DNA of 64,000 nucleotides. It comes from Halanaeroarchaeum sulfurireducens (lineage in GTDB: Archaea > Halobacteriota > Halobacteria > Halobacteriales > Halobacteriaceae). Positions 55,022 through 63,451 of the stretch are shown one piece after another; position 1 is the stretch's first letter, and the number at the start of each line of letters is the position of its first letter. The notes under the pieces are model-generated. The model searched no databases. It saw only the letters and a program-made list of their open reading frames with translations, and was not told the origin of the DNA. Where the stretch lies: contig NZ_CP008874.1 in NCBI RefSeq assembly GCF_001011115.1, forward strand, positions 434,001 to 498,000. The letters run 5' to 3'. Position numbers and translations under genes: made by a program.

Positions 55022-55321
55022 TTACTCGCCCTCAAGCGGTTCGCCACGACGATCAATACGGGTGGCGGGAAGGCCAGCACGATCGGCATGCTCACGAACA
55101 GCATGTTCGTCCTCGGCCTGATAGTGACAGAATGTCCCGGTGATTTGCCCTGCCTCGTTCATTAGCACTTCCGATTCCACCCATCGAATCCCGACGCCTT
55201 CCTCTCGGAGTTCCTCGAGAACCTCACCGGAGTGTTCACCAACTGCTTCAAGCTCCTGCTTACTTATCGGCTCATCCAATTCTCGCAGGATGAGGAAATC
55301 CTCCAACTCTTGCTCAGACAT
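55022..55321 (-). CDS. DUF4242-like protein
   Basis: 99 residues. LILRELDEPISKQELEAVGE, EEGVGIRWVESEVL and the C-terminal AVREHADRAGLPATRIDRR match the ferredoxin-like DUF4242 pattern. Relatives in actinobacteria bind nickel. A single Cys and several His (TFCHYQAEDEH) could bind a metal. Role unknown. Bracketed by the 59-base repeats. Confidence 0.75.
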   Translation of the reverse strand: MSEQELEDFLILRELDEPISKQELEAVGEHSGEVLEELREEGVGIRWVESEVLMNEAGQITGTFCHYQAEDEHAVREHADRAGLPATRIDRRGEPLEGE

Positions 55322-55389
55322 GCCATTCTCAAATAGGGCATCGTGGTAGTTAACAGTACCTAACGTGTTGAAATTGTAGTGAGAGATAC

Positions 55390-55448
55390 GCGCCTTGAAT
55401 TCAGCAAATATAGAACCTATTCATCCGGATTATGTCAGTAACGGACTG
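55390..55448. repeat. 59-base dispersed repeat, copy B
   Basis: GCGCCTTGAATTCAGCA ... CATCCGGATTATGTCAGTAA; the same 59-base layout as copy A with a few substitutions. Confidence 0.88.
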
Positions 55449-55513
55449 CAAGATTCAGAGGATGTGTTTAGCGCTGACTCAGTGACTGGCTGTCTCCAGA
55501 TACGGGGAGACAT

Positions 55514-55756
55514 TTACAAAGACAGCATGAGAGTTAGTAGCCAACTACTTCCAACAACGACTGAGGCCGCGGTCGTAGACGTGGTCGGTTCGGTCGGGGG
55601 GTTCCGGAAGAGTATTTCATACAAGAAGAGCGTCGCTACCAGACTCCCACTAGCGAGCCCCTGGTGGAACTCTACCAGGGGGTGAAGACCCACTGCTGTA
55701 CCAGCGATCATCACCGCGGCGATCGCCAGGAGAATCTGGTCATAGTAATCGAGCAT
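55514..55756 (-). CDS. Small membrane protein, 80 aa
   Basis: Two or three hydrophobic helices (ILLAIAAVMIAGTAVGL; GSLVATLFLYEILF; SVVVGSSWLLTLMLSL) joined by a Pro/Thr loop. Start MLDYYDQ. Resembles small haloarchaeal membrane proteins of unknown function. Confidence 0.65.
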   Translation of the reverse strand: MLDYYDQILLAIAAVMIAGTAVGLHPLVEFHQGLASGSLVATLFLYEILFRNPPTEPTTSTTAASVVVGSSWLLTLMLSL

Positions 55757-55858
55757 CTCTTGTTGACAGTTTGATAGCCACAAACAAATGCTGCTTGCTC
55801 ATTCCCGCTCACTGAAAATAAAAATCGTCGTTATCGACGTCCTCTGTATGCTGTATAT

Positions 55859-55942
55859 GCGCCTTCTATTCAGCAAGCGTCGAGGTGATCTATTCGTCTC
55901 TTGGTAATAATCGACTGCTGAACTCAGACCTTGTATTCAGCA
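55859..55942. repeat. Dispersed TTCAGCA repeats, further copies
   Basis: GCGCCTTCTATTCAGCA at 55859-55875, then GACTGCTGAACTCAGACC (inverted form) and TTGTATTCAGCA within the next 65 bases. The pair could mark the two ends of a lost or very small element. Confidence 0.75.
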
Positions 55943-56042
55943 ACGGGTCCGTTGCAACAACCGAATGACTATGCGTCCGGCGACCCTACCCTTCGGTGGA
56001 TGAGCAATCAGCCACCCAGCACGAATACGCCGTCCTCCATAG

Positions 56043-56561
56043 ATGAGCGGTGATGAGCAGTCACCGCCTCCAGAGGACTCCTCCGGCCCTATCGGACACG
56101 CGGAGGACTTGGCAACACGGTACTCACACGCCATGGGCCGATTCGTCCAGTGGATAGAACTGGCCGCCGCAACCGTTTTCTCCGTCCTATTCGCGATCGG
56201 GGTCGCCGATTTGACACTGAAGATATTCAGGGCCGTCAGGTCGGGTAACATCACCGATCCACTCGTCGTCATTGGCTTCATAGACACGGGACTCCTCCTG
56301 CTAATCATTGTCGAGGTGCACCAAACGGTGCTTGCGTACGTGGAAGGGGACGACACCCAACAGATAGTCCAGCTCGTAATCTACACCGGCGTCATAGCGA
56401 TGGTCAGGAAAGTCATCATCTTTCGCACGGGCGAGTATGCTACACTTGAGGGCGCCTTCTTCGCCGCCGGATCCTATGCAATCATCATCTTCGCGCTGGT
56501 AGCTCTGCTCTTTGCCGAACGAATCTACGGGAGCGATTCCTCGCTGCTGCCCGACCGGTAA
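56043..56561 (+). CDS. PsiE-family (phosphate-starvation-inducible) membrane protein
   Basis: 172 residues, four membrane helices. The PsiE pattern is seen in GFIDTGLLLLIIVEVHQTVLAY and YTGVIAMVRKVIIF. Function is unknown in any organism; in E. coli psiE responds to phosphate starvation, interesting given the PiT carrier 2.3 kb away. Cytosolic acidic N-terminus. Confidence 0.85.
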   Translation: MSGDEQSPPPEDSSGPIGHAEDLATRYSHAMGRFVQWIELAAATVFSVLFAIGVADLTLKIFRAVRSGNITDPLVVIGFIDTGLLLLIIVEVHQTVLAYVEGDDTQQIVQLVIYTGVIAMVRKVIIFRTGEYATLEGAFFAAGSYAIIIFALVALLFAERIYGSDSSLLPDR

Positions 56562-56605
56562 GCCGTGATGAAATGTACCGACGATAGTTGACTCCGTTAT
56601 GATCC

Positions 56606-56628
56606 GCCTCGGGGTCAAACCCCGAGGC
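56606..56628 (+). terminator. Strong hairpin after psiE
   Basis: A perfect 9-base stem (GCCTCGGGG / CCCCGAGGC) with loop TCAAA, 45 bases after the psiE stop. No T-run follows. It may be a terminator, or the subterminal palindrome of a lost IS200/IS605-type end, which in haloarchaea often looks like this. Confidence 0.55.
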
Positions 56629-56727
56629 ACTCGCCTTGCACATCTGTCGATGTGAATGGCTCAGCCGTGTTCGAGGAGAAAGCCAACAAAAGCCTCATAC
56701 GTCCCGATACGAACGTGTGTAAAACAC

Positions 56728-57614
56728 ATGAGGCATCCTGCACTCAAAATACGGATGGCCGTGGTGGGTGGGATCCTCGCGGCATTCTATCTCGTCGCAG
56801 TCGCCGTCGCAATGGTCGTATTTGGCCAAGGTATTCTACCCATCGCAATCGCTGGCAGTTTACTCCTCATCGGCGTCCAGTACAAAGTCGGGAAGTGGAT
56901 GGCTCTCCGTAGCGTCGGTGCCGAAGATCTGTCTGAACAACAGTACCCTCAGATCCATCAGATAGTGGAAAGCCACTCTCGGGAAATGGGTATCACGAAA
57001 CCCGAATTGAAAATCGCCCGTATGGGTGTGCCGAACGCGTTCGCCGTCGGTCGGAAGGGCGCGGGCGTCGTCGTCATTTCCGAGGAACTCACCCAGTTGT
57101 TGGATCGCGATGAAATTGAGGGCGTTCTGGCCCATGAAATCGCACACATAGCCAACCGAGACGTCGTGACAATGCAACTCGGGCAGGGCATCGCGTCCAT
57201 CGTCGCCATCGTTGCCCAGTACATCGTGCTATTCACGGGCGACAGCGATATCGCGGATTTCTTCCTCGCAATCGTCGTCGGCAACCTCATGCAGTTCTTT
57301 GTGATGATCTTCGTCCTCGCTATCTCGCGGTACCGCGAGTACGTCGCCGACGCTGACGCCAAGCGCACCATCGGTTCCGGCGACCCGCTCGCCAATGCAT
57401 TGGAGAAAATCCACCAGGGTAATCAGGAGGCCCGCGAATCGGGCCGGACTGGCAGGCGCGGTCGCTCTCGCGGTGGTCGGGGACGGGACGGGACGGGAAC
57501 CTGGACCAGCAGGTGAGCGCGCTCTGTATTTCCAGCCCCGATCGTGGTTTCCTCCAGCGGATCGTCTCCACACATCCTCCGATGGAGAAACGCATTCAGC
57601 GGCTCCGGTCGTAA
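56728..57614 (+). pseudogene. htpX: HtpX-like M48 membrane metalloprotease, frameshifted near the C-terminus
   Basis: The frame from ATG 56728 encodes membrane helices, the zinc site VLAHEIAHIANRD with third ligand in YREYVADADA, then is thrown out of frame and stops at 57516. In another frame the expected C-terminus continues (DQQVSALCISS ... STHPPMEKRIQRLRS) to a TAA at 57612-57614, immediately followed by the ATG of the next gene. The break lies at three GGGAC units (57480-57494); removing one unit restores a continuous protein of about 293 residues. HtpX degrades misfolded membrane proteins. Either a recent pseudogene, a phase-variable gene, or a sequencing error. Confidence 0.85.
57480..57494 (+). 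repeat. GGGAC x3 at the htpX frameshift
   Basis: Three tandem copies of the pentamer GGGAC followed by GGGAAC. Five bases is not a multiple of three, so each gain or loss changes the reading frame; two copies would keep htpX open. Confidence 0.9.
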
Positions 57615-57851
57615 ATGACCGGCACCCGCGAACTACTCGCAATCGTTCTCGGTGCCGCCCTAGGCGTGACGTTACTCGTCGCGCCACGAGCTGCACTGAA
57701 ATTGTCCGTGTTCGTCGGCCCGAACCGGCGGCGCCGCGGTGACTACGGTACTGACGACACCGTCTCAGACCAGTGGGTGTGGATCGTCAGAGGGGTCGGG
57801 GTTGCGTGTCTCGCCATATCCGCGTATATTGCCTACCTGACGTATATTTAA
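57615..57851 (+). CDS. Small two-helix membrane protein, 78 aa
   Basis: Helices ELLAIVLGAALGVTLLVAP and WIVRGVGVACLAISAYIAYL separated by an Arg-rich loop (GPNRRRRGDYG). The ATG directly abuts the TAA of the restored htpX frame, so it was evidently part of an htpX operon. Similar small proteins are common in haloarchaea; function unknown. Confidence 0.72.
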   Translation: MTGTRELLAIVLGAALGVTLLVAPRAALKLSVFVGPNRRRRGDYGTDDTVSDQWVWIVRGVGVACLAISAYIAYLTYI

Positions 57852-58038
57852 CGGGACCCCCATATCCGCGCTCCATGCAATGGAGCGATGCTTTTGGGTG
57901 TGGAATGCAGGAAATTATCGACCGCTATCGAAGGCATTCCACAAATTCCGACATTTCCGCCGTCCATTGATACCAATTGGACGGGGTGAAATCCCCGATC
58001 CGGTGGGGCAGAATACTTTTCTTGATTCTGGCGAAGGA

Positions 58039-58899
58039 ATGAGTATGACCGCTTCGGGTGAAACAAGTGACTACGATGGGCTACAGGGGTTCTTGCGTGA
58101 ATCGGTCGTTACGGGGACAGCCATCATCTTGCCCCTTCTCGTGACGGTATTGGTACTCAGATTTTTCGTCAATTTCGTCTCGCAGATCCTCGAACCGGTC
58201 GTGCAACTCGTCTCAGTGGCCACGAGTACTGGGGGTTTGCCGGATCCGGTCCTCAAACTTATCACGTTCCTCACGCTCGTCACTGCCATCCTGTTCGTGG
58301 GTGCTATCAGTGAGTCTGGGTCTGTAAACGTCGGCGGGGGTGCCACATTAGAGACGCTCATTGCGCGCATTCCCGGTATCGGGTCGCTCTATCAAGGGGT
58401 CGACGAGATGAGTCAGGTCCTTTTGGACAACGATACGGACAGTTTTCAGGAGGTGAAAATCGTCGAATTTCCAACAGACGGTTCGTTTTCGCTCGCATTT
58501 CTTACGGCTGAAACTCCCGAAGTGGTCATGGATCCGCTCGAACACGAGGAGATGGTAACCGTGTATCTTCCGCTCGCCCCCAACCCCGTCGTGGGCGGTT
58601 ACGTCCTTCACGTTGCCGCAGAACGCGTCTACGACATCGATATGACCGTCGAAGAGGGAATCCAATCAATTGTCACCAGCGGGGTGGCAACCGGCCACCA
58701 AAGTGGGGATGCTCTCTCAGAGGACATGATAGACAGGATAAATCGACGGTTCAACCGGATGGACATCGTCCCACGGGTCGAATCCGTCGAAGAATACGCA
58801 CAGGTTGCATACGAGAAGTTGGGGCCGACCCACAGCGAATCGGCGGACAGATCAGAGACGTCTGAGGAATCCGACGATTCCGACCCAGGCGACCGCTAA
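58039..58899 (+). CDS. DUF502 family membrane protein
   Basis: 286 residues. Two N-terminal membrane helices (SVVTGTAIILPLLVTVLVLRF; LITFLTLVTAILFVGAI) then the DUF502 cytosolic core: RIPGIGSLYQGVDEMSQVL, PTDGSFSLAFLTAE, VYLPLAPNPVVGGYVLHV. Acidic Ser-rich tail. Homologues occur in bacteria, archaea and plants; some are linked to membrane stress or trafficking. Start ATG 58039 chosen; the longer upstream frame has non-coding composition. Confidence 0.85.
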   Translation: MSMTASGETSDYDGLQGFLRESVVTGTAIILPLLVTVLVLRFFVNFVSQILEPVVQLVSVATSTGGLPDPVLKLITFLTLVTAILFVGAISESGSVNVGGGATLETLIARIPGIGSLYQGVDEMSQVLLDNDTDSFQEVKIVEFPTDGSFSLAFLTAETPEVVMDPLEHEEMVTVYLPLAPNPVVGGYVLHVAAERVYDIDMTVEEGIQSIVTSGVATGHQSGDALSEDMIDRINRRFNRMDIVPRVESVEEYAQVAYEKLGPTHSESADRSETSEESDDSDPGDR

Positions 58900-59172
58900 A
58901 TCGCCGGTGAACGAAATGTTTTGATACTGGCTGCTTCTGTTAATGCCATTCATCTTTCCTAAGTCCTTTTTGGGTGATCGGGTCCGATCTGACGATTCTT
59001 CTTTCCCCTGACCAATTTCTGGGATGTGGCAAAAGACAATCCCGCGCAAGAGTGCGGTTAATCAGCAGGCACAGACTGTACTACGATCTCTTGGGTTCTA
59101 GTTCGGGGACGTAATGAACGCTACCCCGCTGCGAGAACGTCCGCTTGGCCGAGCGAACGCCCGGGGTCCATT

Positions 59173-60264
59173 TTACTCACCCTCGTCGTCGACGCCCGCG
59201 CTCTCCCCGCTCTTCGCGTCGGTTTCGCCCCAGTCGAGGTCGTGAGACCGGTCGGTCTCTCGGAGGATGAACGGCCCGATGGAGAGCGTGTGCTTCGTCA
59301 CGGTGACGATGCGAAGAATGTAGGATAACAGGAACGCGAACGGCAGCAGGGAGACGGCCACGCCCGCACTCACCACCACGACGAGCGTACGCACGCCGAA
59401 CACGGTCCCCGGGAACAGCGCCGGTTCGAGGTAGACGATGCCCGCGACCGCCGTGAGGAGCGCGGGCACGGACGCGTACAGCATCGTCCGGGAGAGGTCG
59501 ATGAGCGCCCACTGGAAGTACAGCGTCTTGAAGTGCTCGCGCGCCGGCCCGAACAGTTCGAGCGCGTTGATGAGTTCGTCGAACGCCGCGCGCGCCTCCT
59601 CGGTAAGCACATCCTCGTTCTCTGCGCGGATGCGGCGCGCCGCGTACAACTTCCACGAGTAGTTGAAGTTCAGCGCGGAGAACACCACGTCGAACTCGCC
59701 GAACTGGGCGTCCTTGAGACCGTTCTCGACGGCCTCCGCGTTCCCCTTCACGTTCTCTGTGAACGCAGCCACCTGGTCGTTGAGAGCCTCGTCGTCAATG
59801 TCCTGAATGGCGTCCGAGACGGCTTTGGCGCGTCGCTTCGTAAGTTTCACGAGCGACCGGAGGAACGCCGAGGGCTGGGCGGGACTCACGGGCTCCTCGA
59901 TAACGTCCTCGACGTCCTTCCGGAACGCCATCGCACCCTCCATGCGTTCGCGCTGATCCCCGATTGGGCCCAGTTCCTGAGAGAGCACGAGCTGGCTGAG
60001 CGCAAGCACGAGCGTGACGCCCGTGATGATGGACGTGAGAAGCCCCTGGAACAGCGTCTCGATGGGGTCCGCCTGGCGAAACAGCGCCGGCGTCCCGGTC
60101 GGGTGGAACTGTCCGATGATAGCGAGTGCGAGGAACACGCCGCCCGAGATTCCGGCAGCGACCAGCCACCGGTTCGCGTTCAACAGTACCCAGAACTTCC
60201 GACTGTTCTCCGGCACGCGCTCTCGCATCGTGTCGCTCGGGCGACTCCCCTCGCTGTCGCTCAT
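59173..60264 (-). CDS. Haloarchaeal membrane protein of unknown function, 363 aa
   Basis: Two N-terminal membrane helices (WLVAAGISGGVFLALAIIG; LLTSIITGVTLVLALSQLVL), a 150-residue helical soluble domain (SLVKLTKRRAKAVSDAIQDI; NFNYSWKLYAARRIRAENED), then two more helices near residues 270-320. GC content is higher than its island neighbours, closer to the chromosomal backbone. No known catalytic motif. Function unknown. Confidence 0.8.
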   Translation of the reverse strand: MSDSEGSRPSDTMRERVPENSRKFWVLLNANRWLVAAGISGGVFLALAIIGQFHPTGTPALFRQADPIETLFQGLLTSIITGVTLVLALSQLVLSQELGPIGDQRERMEGAMAFRKDVEDVIEEPVSPAQPSAFLRSLVKLTKRRAKAVSDAIQDIDDEALNDQVAAFTENVKGNAEAVENGLKDAQFGEFDVVFSALNFNYSWKLYAARRIRAENEDVLTEEARAAFDELINALELFGPAREHFKTLYFQWALIDLSRTMLYASVPALLTAVAGIVYLEPALFPGTVFGVRTLVVVVSAGVAVSLLPFAFLLSYILRIVTVTKHTLSIGPFILRETDRSHDLDWGETDAKSGESAGVDDEGE

Positions 60265-60649
60265 ACCATTCTATTCCGGTTACAATTGAAAATACTTGAG
60301 GATACCATAGAAGAGTTCTCACGATGTGATTATGGTACTTCCTGGCTTGTCTCCACGTCCGTAGGTGGTGATTGTGACGACGATCAGCACCGGAACTGAA
60401 GTTGAATGGGATCGGTGAGAGGGAGGAAAGGACTAACGTGCATTGGTTTCGGAGCTGTCCACGCGCTGTTGGAACCGTCGGATTGACCACTTGGATTGGT
60501 ACACGGGCTCACATGACAAACAAGTGTGCTCCGGTCGAAGAAGCGCTCGGCTCCACACAGGACCTGTATGAGGTGGTGGACTGGGAGGTTCGTACGAGAC
60601 TTGACCGACTGGCCGCCGCGGTACACAGCGGCTTGCGGCGTTCCAGCCG

Positions 60650-61195
60650 GTGGCTCCTCATCACGGTCGCAATGCCCTGTTTGTTGCCCAACTCGGGTTT
60701 GCGGCGTACGCATCGGTCATCCGCCCGACGTTCGGGTTGTTGACGCTGTTGTCAACCTTCTCCGCGCTGGCGCGGCAGGATGAAGACTTGGGAGACGTGA
60801 GGTCCGTCCAACTCGAAACCATCGCCACCGATGCATGGGAAGCTATCGATACGCGTGATGCAGTCTTAGAAACGGAATAGGGCATGATCAACGCCGACCC
60901 GACCATGCTGCAGACGTTATTCGAAAATTTATTTCGCAATGCAGTCGGTCATGGTGGATTTGACGTGACGGTGCGTGTCCAGCCACTTCCTGACGGATTC
61001 CTTGTAGAAGACACTGGGAGCGGAATATCAATGGATCTGCGTGAGGAAGTGATGGAGCACGGATTCACGACGGGATACAGTGGGACTGGGATTGGTTTGA
61101 CGATTGTACAGCGGATCGCTGAAGACCATGACTGGTGTGTCAGTCTCGGCGTAAGTTCCGAAGGCGGGGCTCGCTTTGAGTTCCGTCAATGCTGA
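60650..61195 (+). pseudogene. Remnant of a sensor histidine kinase
   Basis: Two pieces in the same frame are separated by an in-frame TAG at 60878-60880. The first ends LARQDEDLGDVRSVQLETIA-type sequence, the tail of a HisKA domain; the second (from 60884) has the N box LFENLFRNAVGHGG, G1 EDTGSGI and G2 GTGIGLTIV. The phospho-acceptor His and sensor region are missing or scrambled upstream. The intact relative is at 15346-16455. Confidence 0.75.
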
Positions 61196-61216
61196 ATTCG
61201 CGCCTTCTATTCAGCA
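61190..61216. repeat. Dispersed TTCAGCA repeat with perfect 8-base ends
   Basis: TGCTGAAT and ATTCAGCA flank TCGCGCCTTCT: a 27-base inverted repeat containing the GCGCCTTCTATTCAGCA word, overlapping the stop codon of the kinase remnant. Confidence 0.8.
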
Positions 61217-61282
61217 CACATGTATTTCTCAGATCTTTGAGGTTCCCATTTGGAATGGAGTCTGAAAATTGCCAAAATCAAT

Positions 61283-61391
61283 GTCTTCTACTATAGATGC
61301 GTTGGGGCTATCTCGGCGGTGCCGACCAAGCGTTCGCGGCGCGAGTGGTCCGATGAACCCGGAGGGTCCGCGATTTTCTATAGTGGAAGAC
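61283..61391. mobile_element. 109-base element with near-perfect inverted ends
   Basis: GTCTTCTACTATAGA at 61283 and TCTATAGTGGAAGAC at 61377 are inverted copies with one mismatch in 15 bases. The interior is GC-rich relative to its flanks and non-coding. Possibly a small MITE or an internally deleted insertion sequence. The rest of the 61217-61582 spacer holds no gene. Confidence 0.5.
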
Positions 61392-61582
61392 TTGGATTGT
61401 GGTATTTTCAGACCGGATTCCTAGGTACTACAAAGAATTGAGAGATGTCGGCGTGCTGCATACAGTGCGCTTATTCACCACCAATCGAATTCGAGTTTCG
61501 GATTGTGGCCTGCATAGTCCATCAGTGACGGGGATGAACGTAATGAAAACACAATTGAGCCTACACTTATGATTAGTATACG

Positions 61583-62389
61583 ATGGTCAACGGAACACTC
61601 GTAAACGACCTCCTTCCGAATCCCAGTGTGTACCTTCGGATAATTCGATTCCTTGCCATTTTGATCATTGGTATAATATTGACTCGAGCAGCCATAGTCC
61701 CGGTAATCCGAAGGGTACTGCGGAAGCGAGAAGCTGGCACTGAAACGATCCATTCCGTGGTGAGTCTCACCAGCGTCATTGGGTATTTTTTGAGTTTCAC
61801 GATAGCGTTGCAAGCCGCAAATTTCGGCAGCATAGTGACGATACTCGGTGCGATGACCGCAGCCTTGGTAGTAGCTATGGGGTTTGGAATGCGAGATCAG
61901 ATTTCAAACATCGTTGCCGGGTTTTTAATCTATGGGTCCAATCCGTTCATCGTGGGTGATTATATCAAATCCCAAACCGCCGAAGGTGTTGTCGAATCGA
62001 TCGACCTCGTCTCTACCACTCTGAGTGGAAGTTCAAGTCAAAAGATTGTGGTTCCGAATGCGCAGTTGACGACCGAAGAGTTGAGAAATTATACCAAAGC
62101 CTCTCGGACGAAAGCGTCCATCCGGGTAACGCTCCCACTTGAACAGCTCGTGGAGGGGACTGAACTACTCAAAGACCTCGTTGACAAACGGTCAGAGGTA
62201 CTCGATGACCCCGCACCTGACATCTTCTACAGCGAGACGGACGGTGAGGTGTATGCTGAGATACATTTTTCGTTGGAAACCTCGCGAAACGCGAAGGAAA
62301 TCAAGAGCGATATTCTCGAGGATTTCACCCGACAGATGGTGGAAGCTGGACTTGCCGACATGGGCGATCTAGACGAAAATGAAGGTTGA
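61583..62389 (+). CDS. MscS-family mechanosensitive ion channel
   Basis: 268 residues. Three membrane helices; the pore-lining TM3 and beta domain are recognisable (ILGAMTAALVVAMGFGMRDQ; NIVAGFLIYGSNPFIVGDYI; VVESIDLVSTTL; VVPNAQLTTEELRNYT). Minimal MscS architecture. Releases ions under hypo-osmotic shock. Own promoter in AT-rich spacer (TTATGATTAG before the start). Confidence 0.93.
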   Translation: MVNGTLVNDLLPNPSVYLRIIRFLAILIIGIILTRAAIVPVIRRVLRKREAGTETIHSVVSLTSVIGYFLSFTIALQAANFGSIVTILGAMTAALVVAMGFGMRDQISNIVAGFLIYGSNPFIVGDYIKSQTAEGVVESIDLVSTTLSGSSSQKIVVPNAQLTTEELRNYTKASRTKASIRVTLPLEQLVEGTELLKDLVDKRSEVLDDPAPDIFYSETDGEVYAEIHFSLETSRNAKEIKSDILEDFTRQMVEAGLADMGDLDENEG

Positions 62390-62484
62390 ACGCGACTAGT
62401 TGTTAGTAACGAGTATGTTGACCAAAAAACGGGTCGAGGATAATTGACCCGAGGTACTATATGTTAAGACAGTAATGATTTAAT

Positions 62485-62703
62485 ATGGTAAACGTGCCAA
62501 CAATTCTGAACGACGCCACAGCCACACAATCCCTGCCGCTGCTGTTCGGCGGGGACCTCATTGGGCTCGCGATCTTGTTTCTGATACTCGCAGTCGTCGC
62601 AGTAATCTTCGGAGCAAAGGGTATCGCTGGTCTCAGTATGGACATCGCAAAATGGCTCGTCATCATTTTCATTGTGCTTGCGATCATCTCGTTCGTTCTG
62701 TAG
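62485..62703 (+). CDS. DUF1328-like small membrane protein
   Basis: 72 residues with two hydrophobic helices ([39 protein letters not shown]). The [18 protein letters not shown] segment and helix pattern match DUF1328/YtjA small membrane proteins, often stress-induced. Role unknown. Confidence 0.8.
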   Translation: MVNVPTILNDATATQSLPLLFGGDLIGLAILFLILAVVAVIFGAKGIAGLSMDIAKWLVIIFIVLAIISFVL

Positions 62704-62883
62704 AATACGCCAGTCGCTTTCGATGACTCCGCAGATATTCCAGCGATCGGCCGAATGAATCCGTTATATTTGCCAGGTGGATCTGATATCACCTCGTTAC
62801 TGTCAATCACTCCGAGCTGAATAGAGGGGGCAAATCGACAACCCAACCGATGGTGAAACGGACAGTATCTACCTACGCCTGTT

Positions 62884-63054
62884 TCATTCTTCTAGTAGTT
62901 CATCCGCACACTCGGTACAAACCTCAATCCCTCCTTTCATGGTCACGTCATCTGCATCGTGATCGGTTGCTTCTACTAATTCACTTGTAATGGCAGCGGG
63001 TGGAATCATGCGCAAGCTATCGACTTCGCGGCCACACCGAGGACATTCAGGCAT
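62884..63054 (-). CDS. Small zinc-ribbon protein, 56 aa
   Basis: Two cysteine pairs, CPRCGREV at the start and CTECADELL at the end, form a probable zinc ribbon. Start MPECPRCG. Unknown function; similar small zinc proteins are very common in haloarchaea. Confidence 0.72.
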   Translation of the reverse strand: MPECPRCGREVDSLRMIPPAAITSELVEATDHDADDVTMKGGIEVCTECADELLEE

Positions 63055-63095
63055 GGTATCATATAGCAAAGAGATGAATAAAAACTTATCGACAA

Positions 63096-63242
63096 CTAGT
63101 TGCGTTTTCTACTGGCCATCAACAGCCGGAATGTCCCGCTTGCCGTACTGCCGTCATCAGTACCGTCGTCGCTTCCGAAACAGCCCGCAAGGAGGACAGT
63201 TCCGAGCCCGTCTGTGGTTGCGACGAACGTCCGTCGCTTCAT
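63096..63242 (-). pseudogene. Truncated lipoprotein gene (DUF4382-like N-terminus)
   Basis: MKRRTFVATTDGLGTVLLAG followed by C: a Tat/lipobox signal, then a Gly/Asp/Ser linker and GTFRLL, which resembles the beginning of haloarchaeal DUF4382 lipoproteins. The frame then runs into MASRKRN and stops; the remaining 150 or more residues are missing. A decayed fragment. Confidence 0.55.
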
Positions 63243-63451
63243 TTGTTCTGTCACAAATCCAAAAACGAGAGCCGTATGCGTGTGTCTGTGGCTGGGTACA
63301 CCAGGATGGTAACTCACTTCCTCCGTATACCATATTCGATCACCAGGAGACACTACCGTCATAGCATGAGTTAGATGATGGCTAGTCAATTGCCTCCCGG
63401 GAAGGCGCCGACCGAACCAGCGCCGTGACGGTGATCGATTAGCCGCGAAAT

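Noticed and set aside
54574-55143. A 189-residue plus-strand frame across the DUF5789-like gene and the 59-base repeat
   Set aside because: It runs antisense to a convincing acidic gene and then through repeat DNA.
61250-61441. A 63-residue plus-strand frame over the 109-base inverted-repeat element
   Set aside because: Its open length comes from the element itself; no haloarchaeal composition or start signal.
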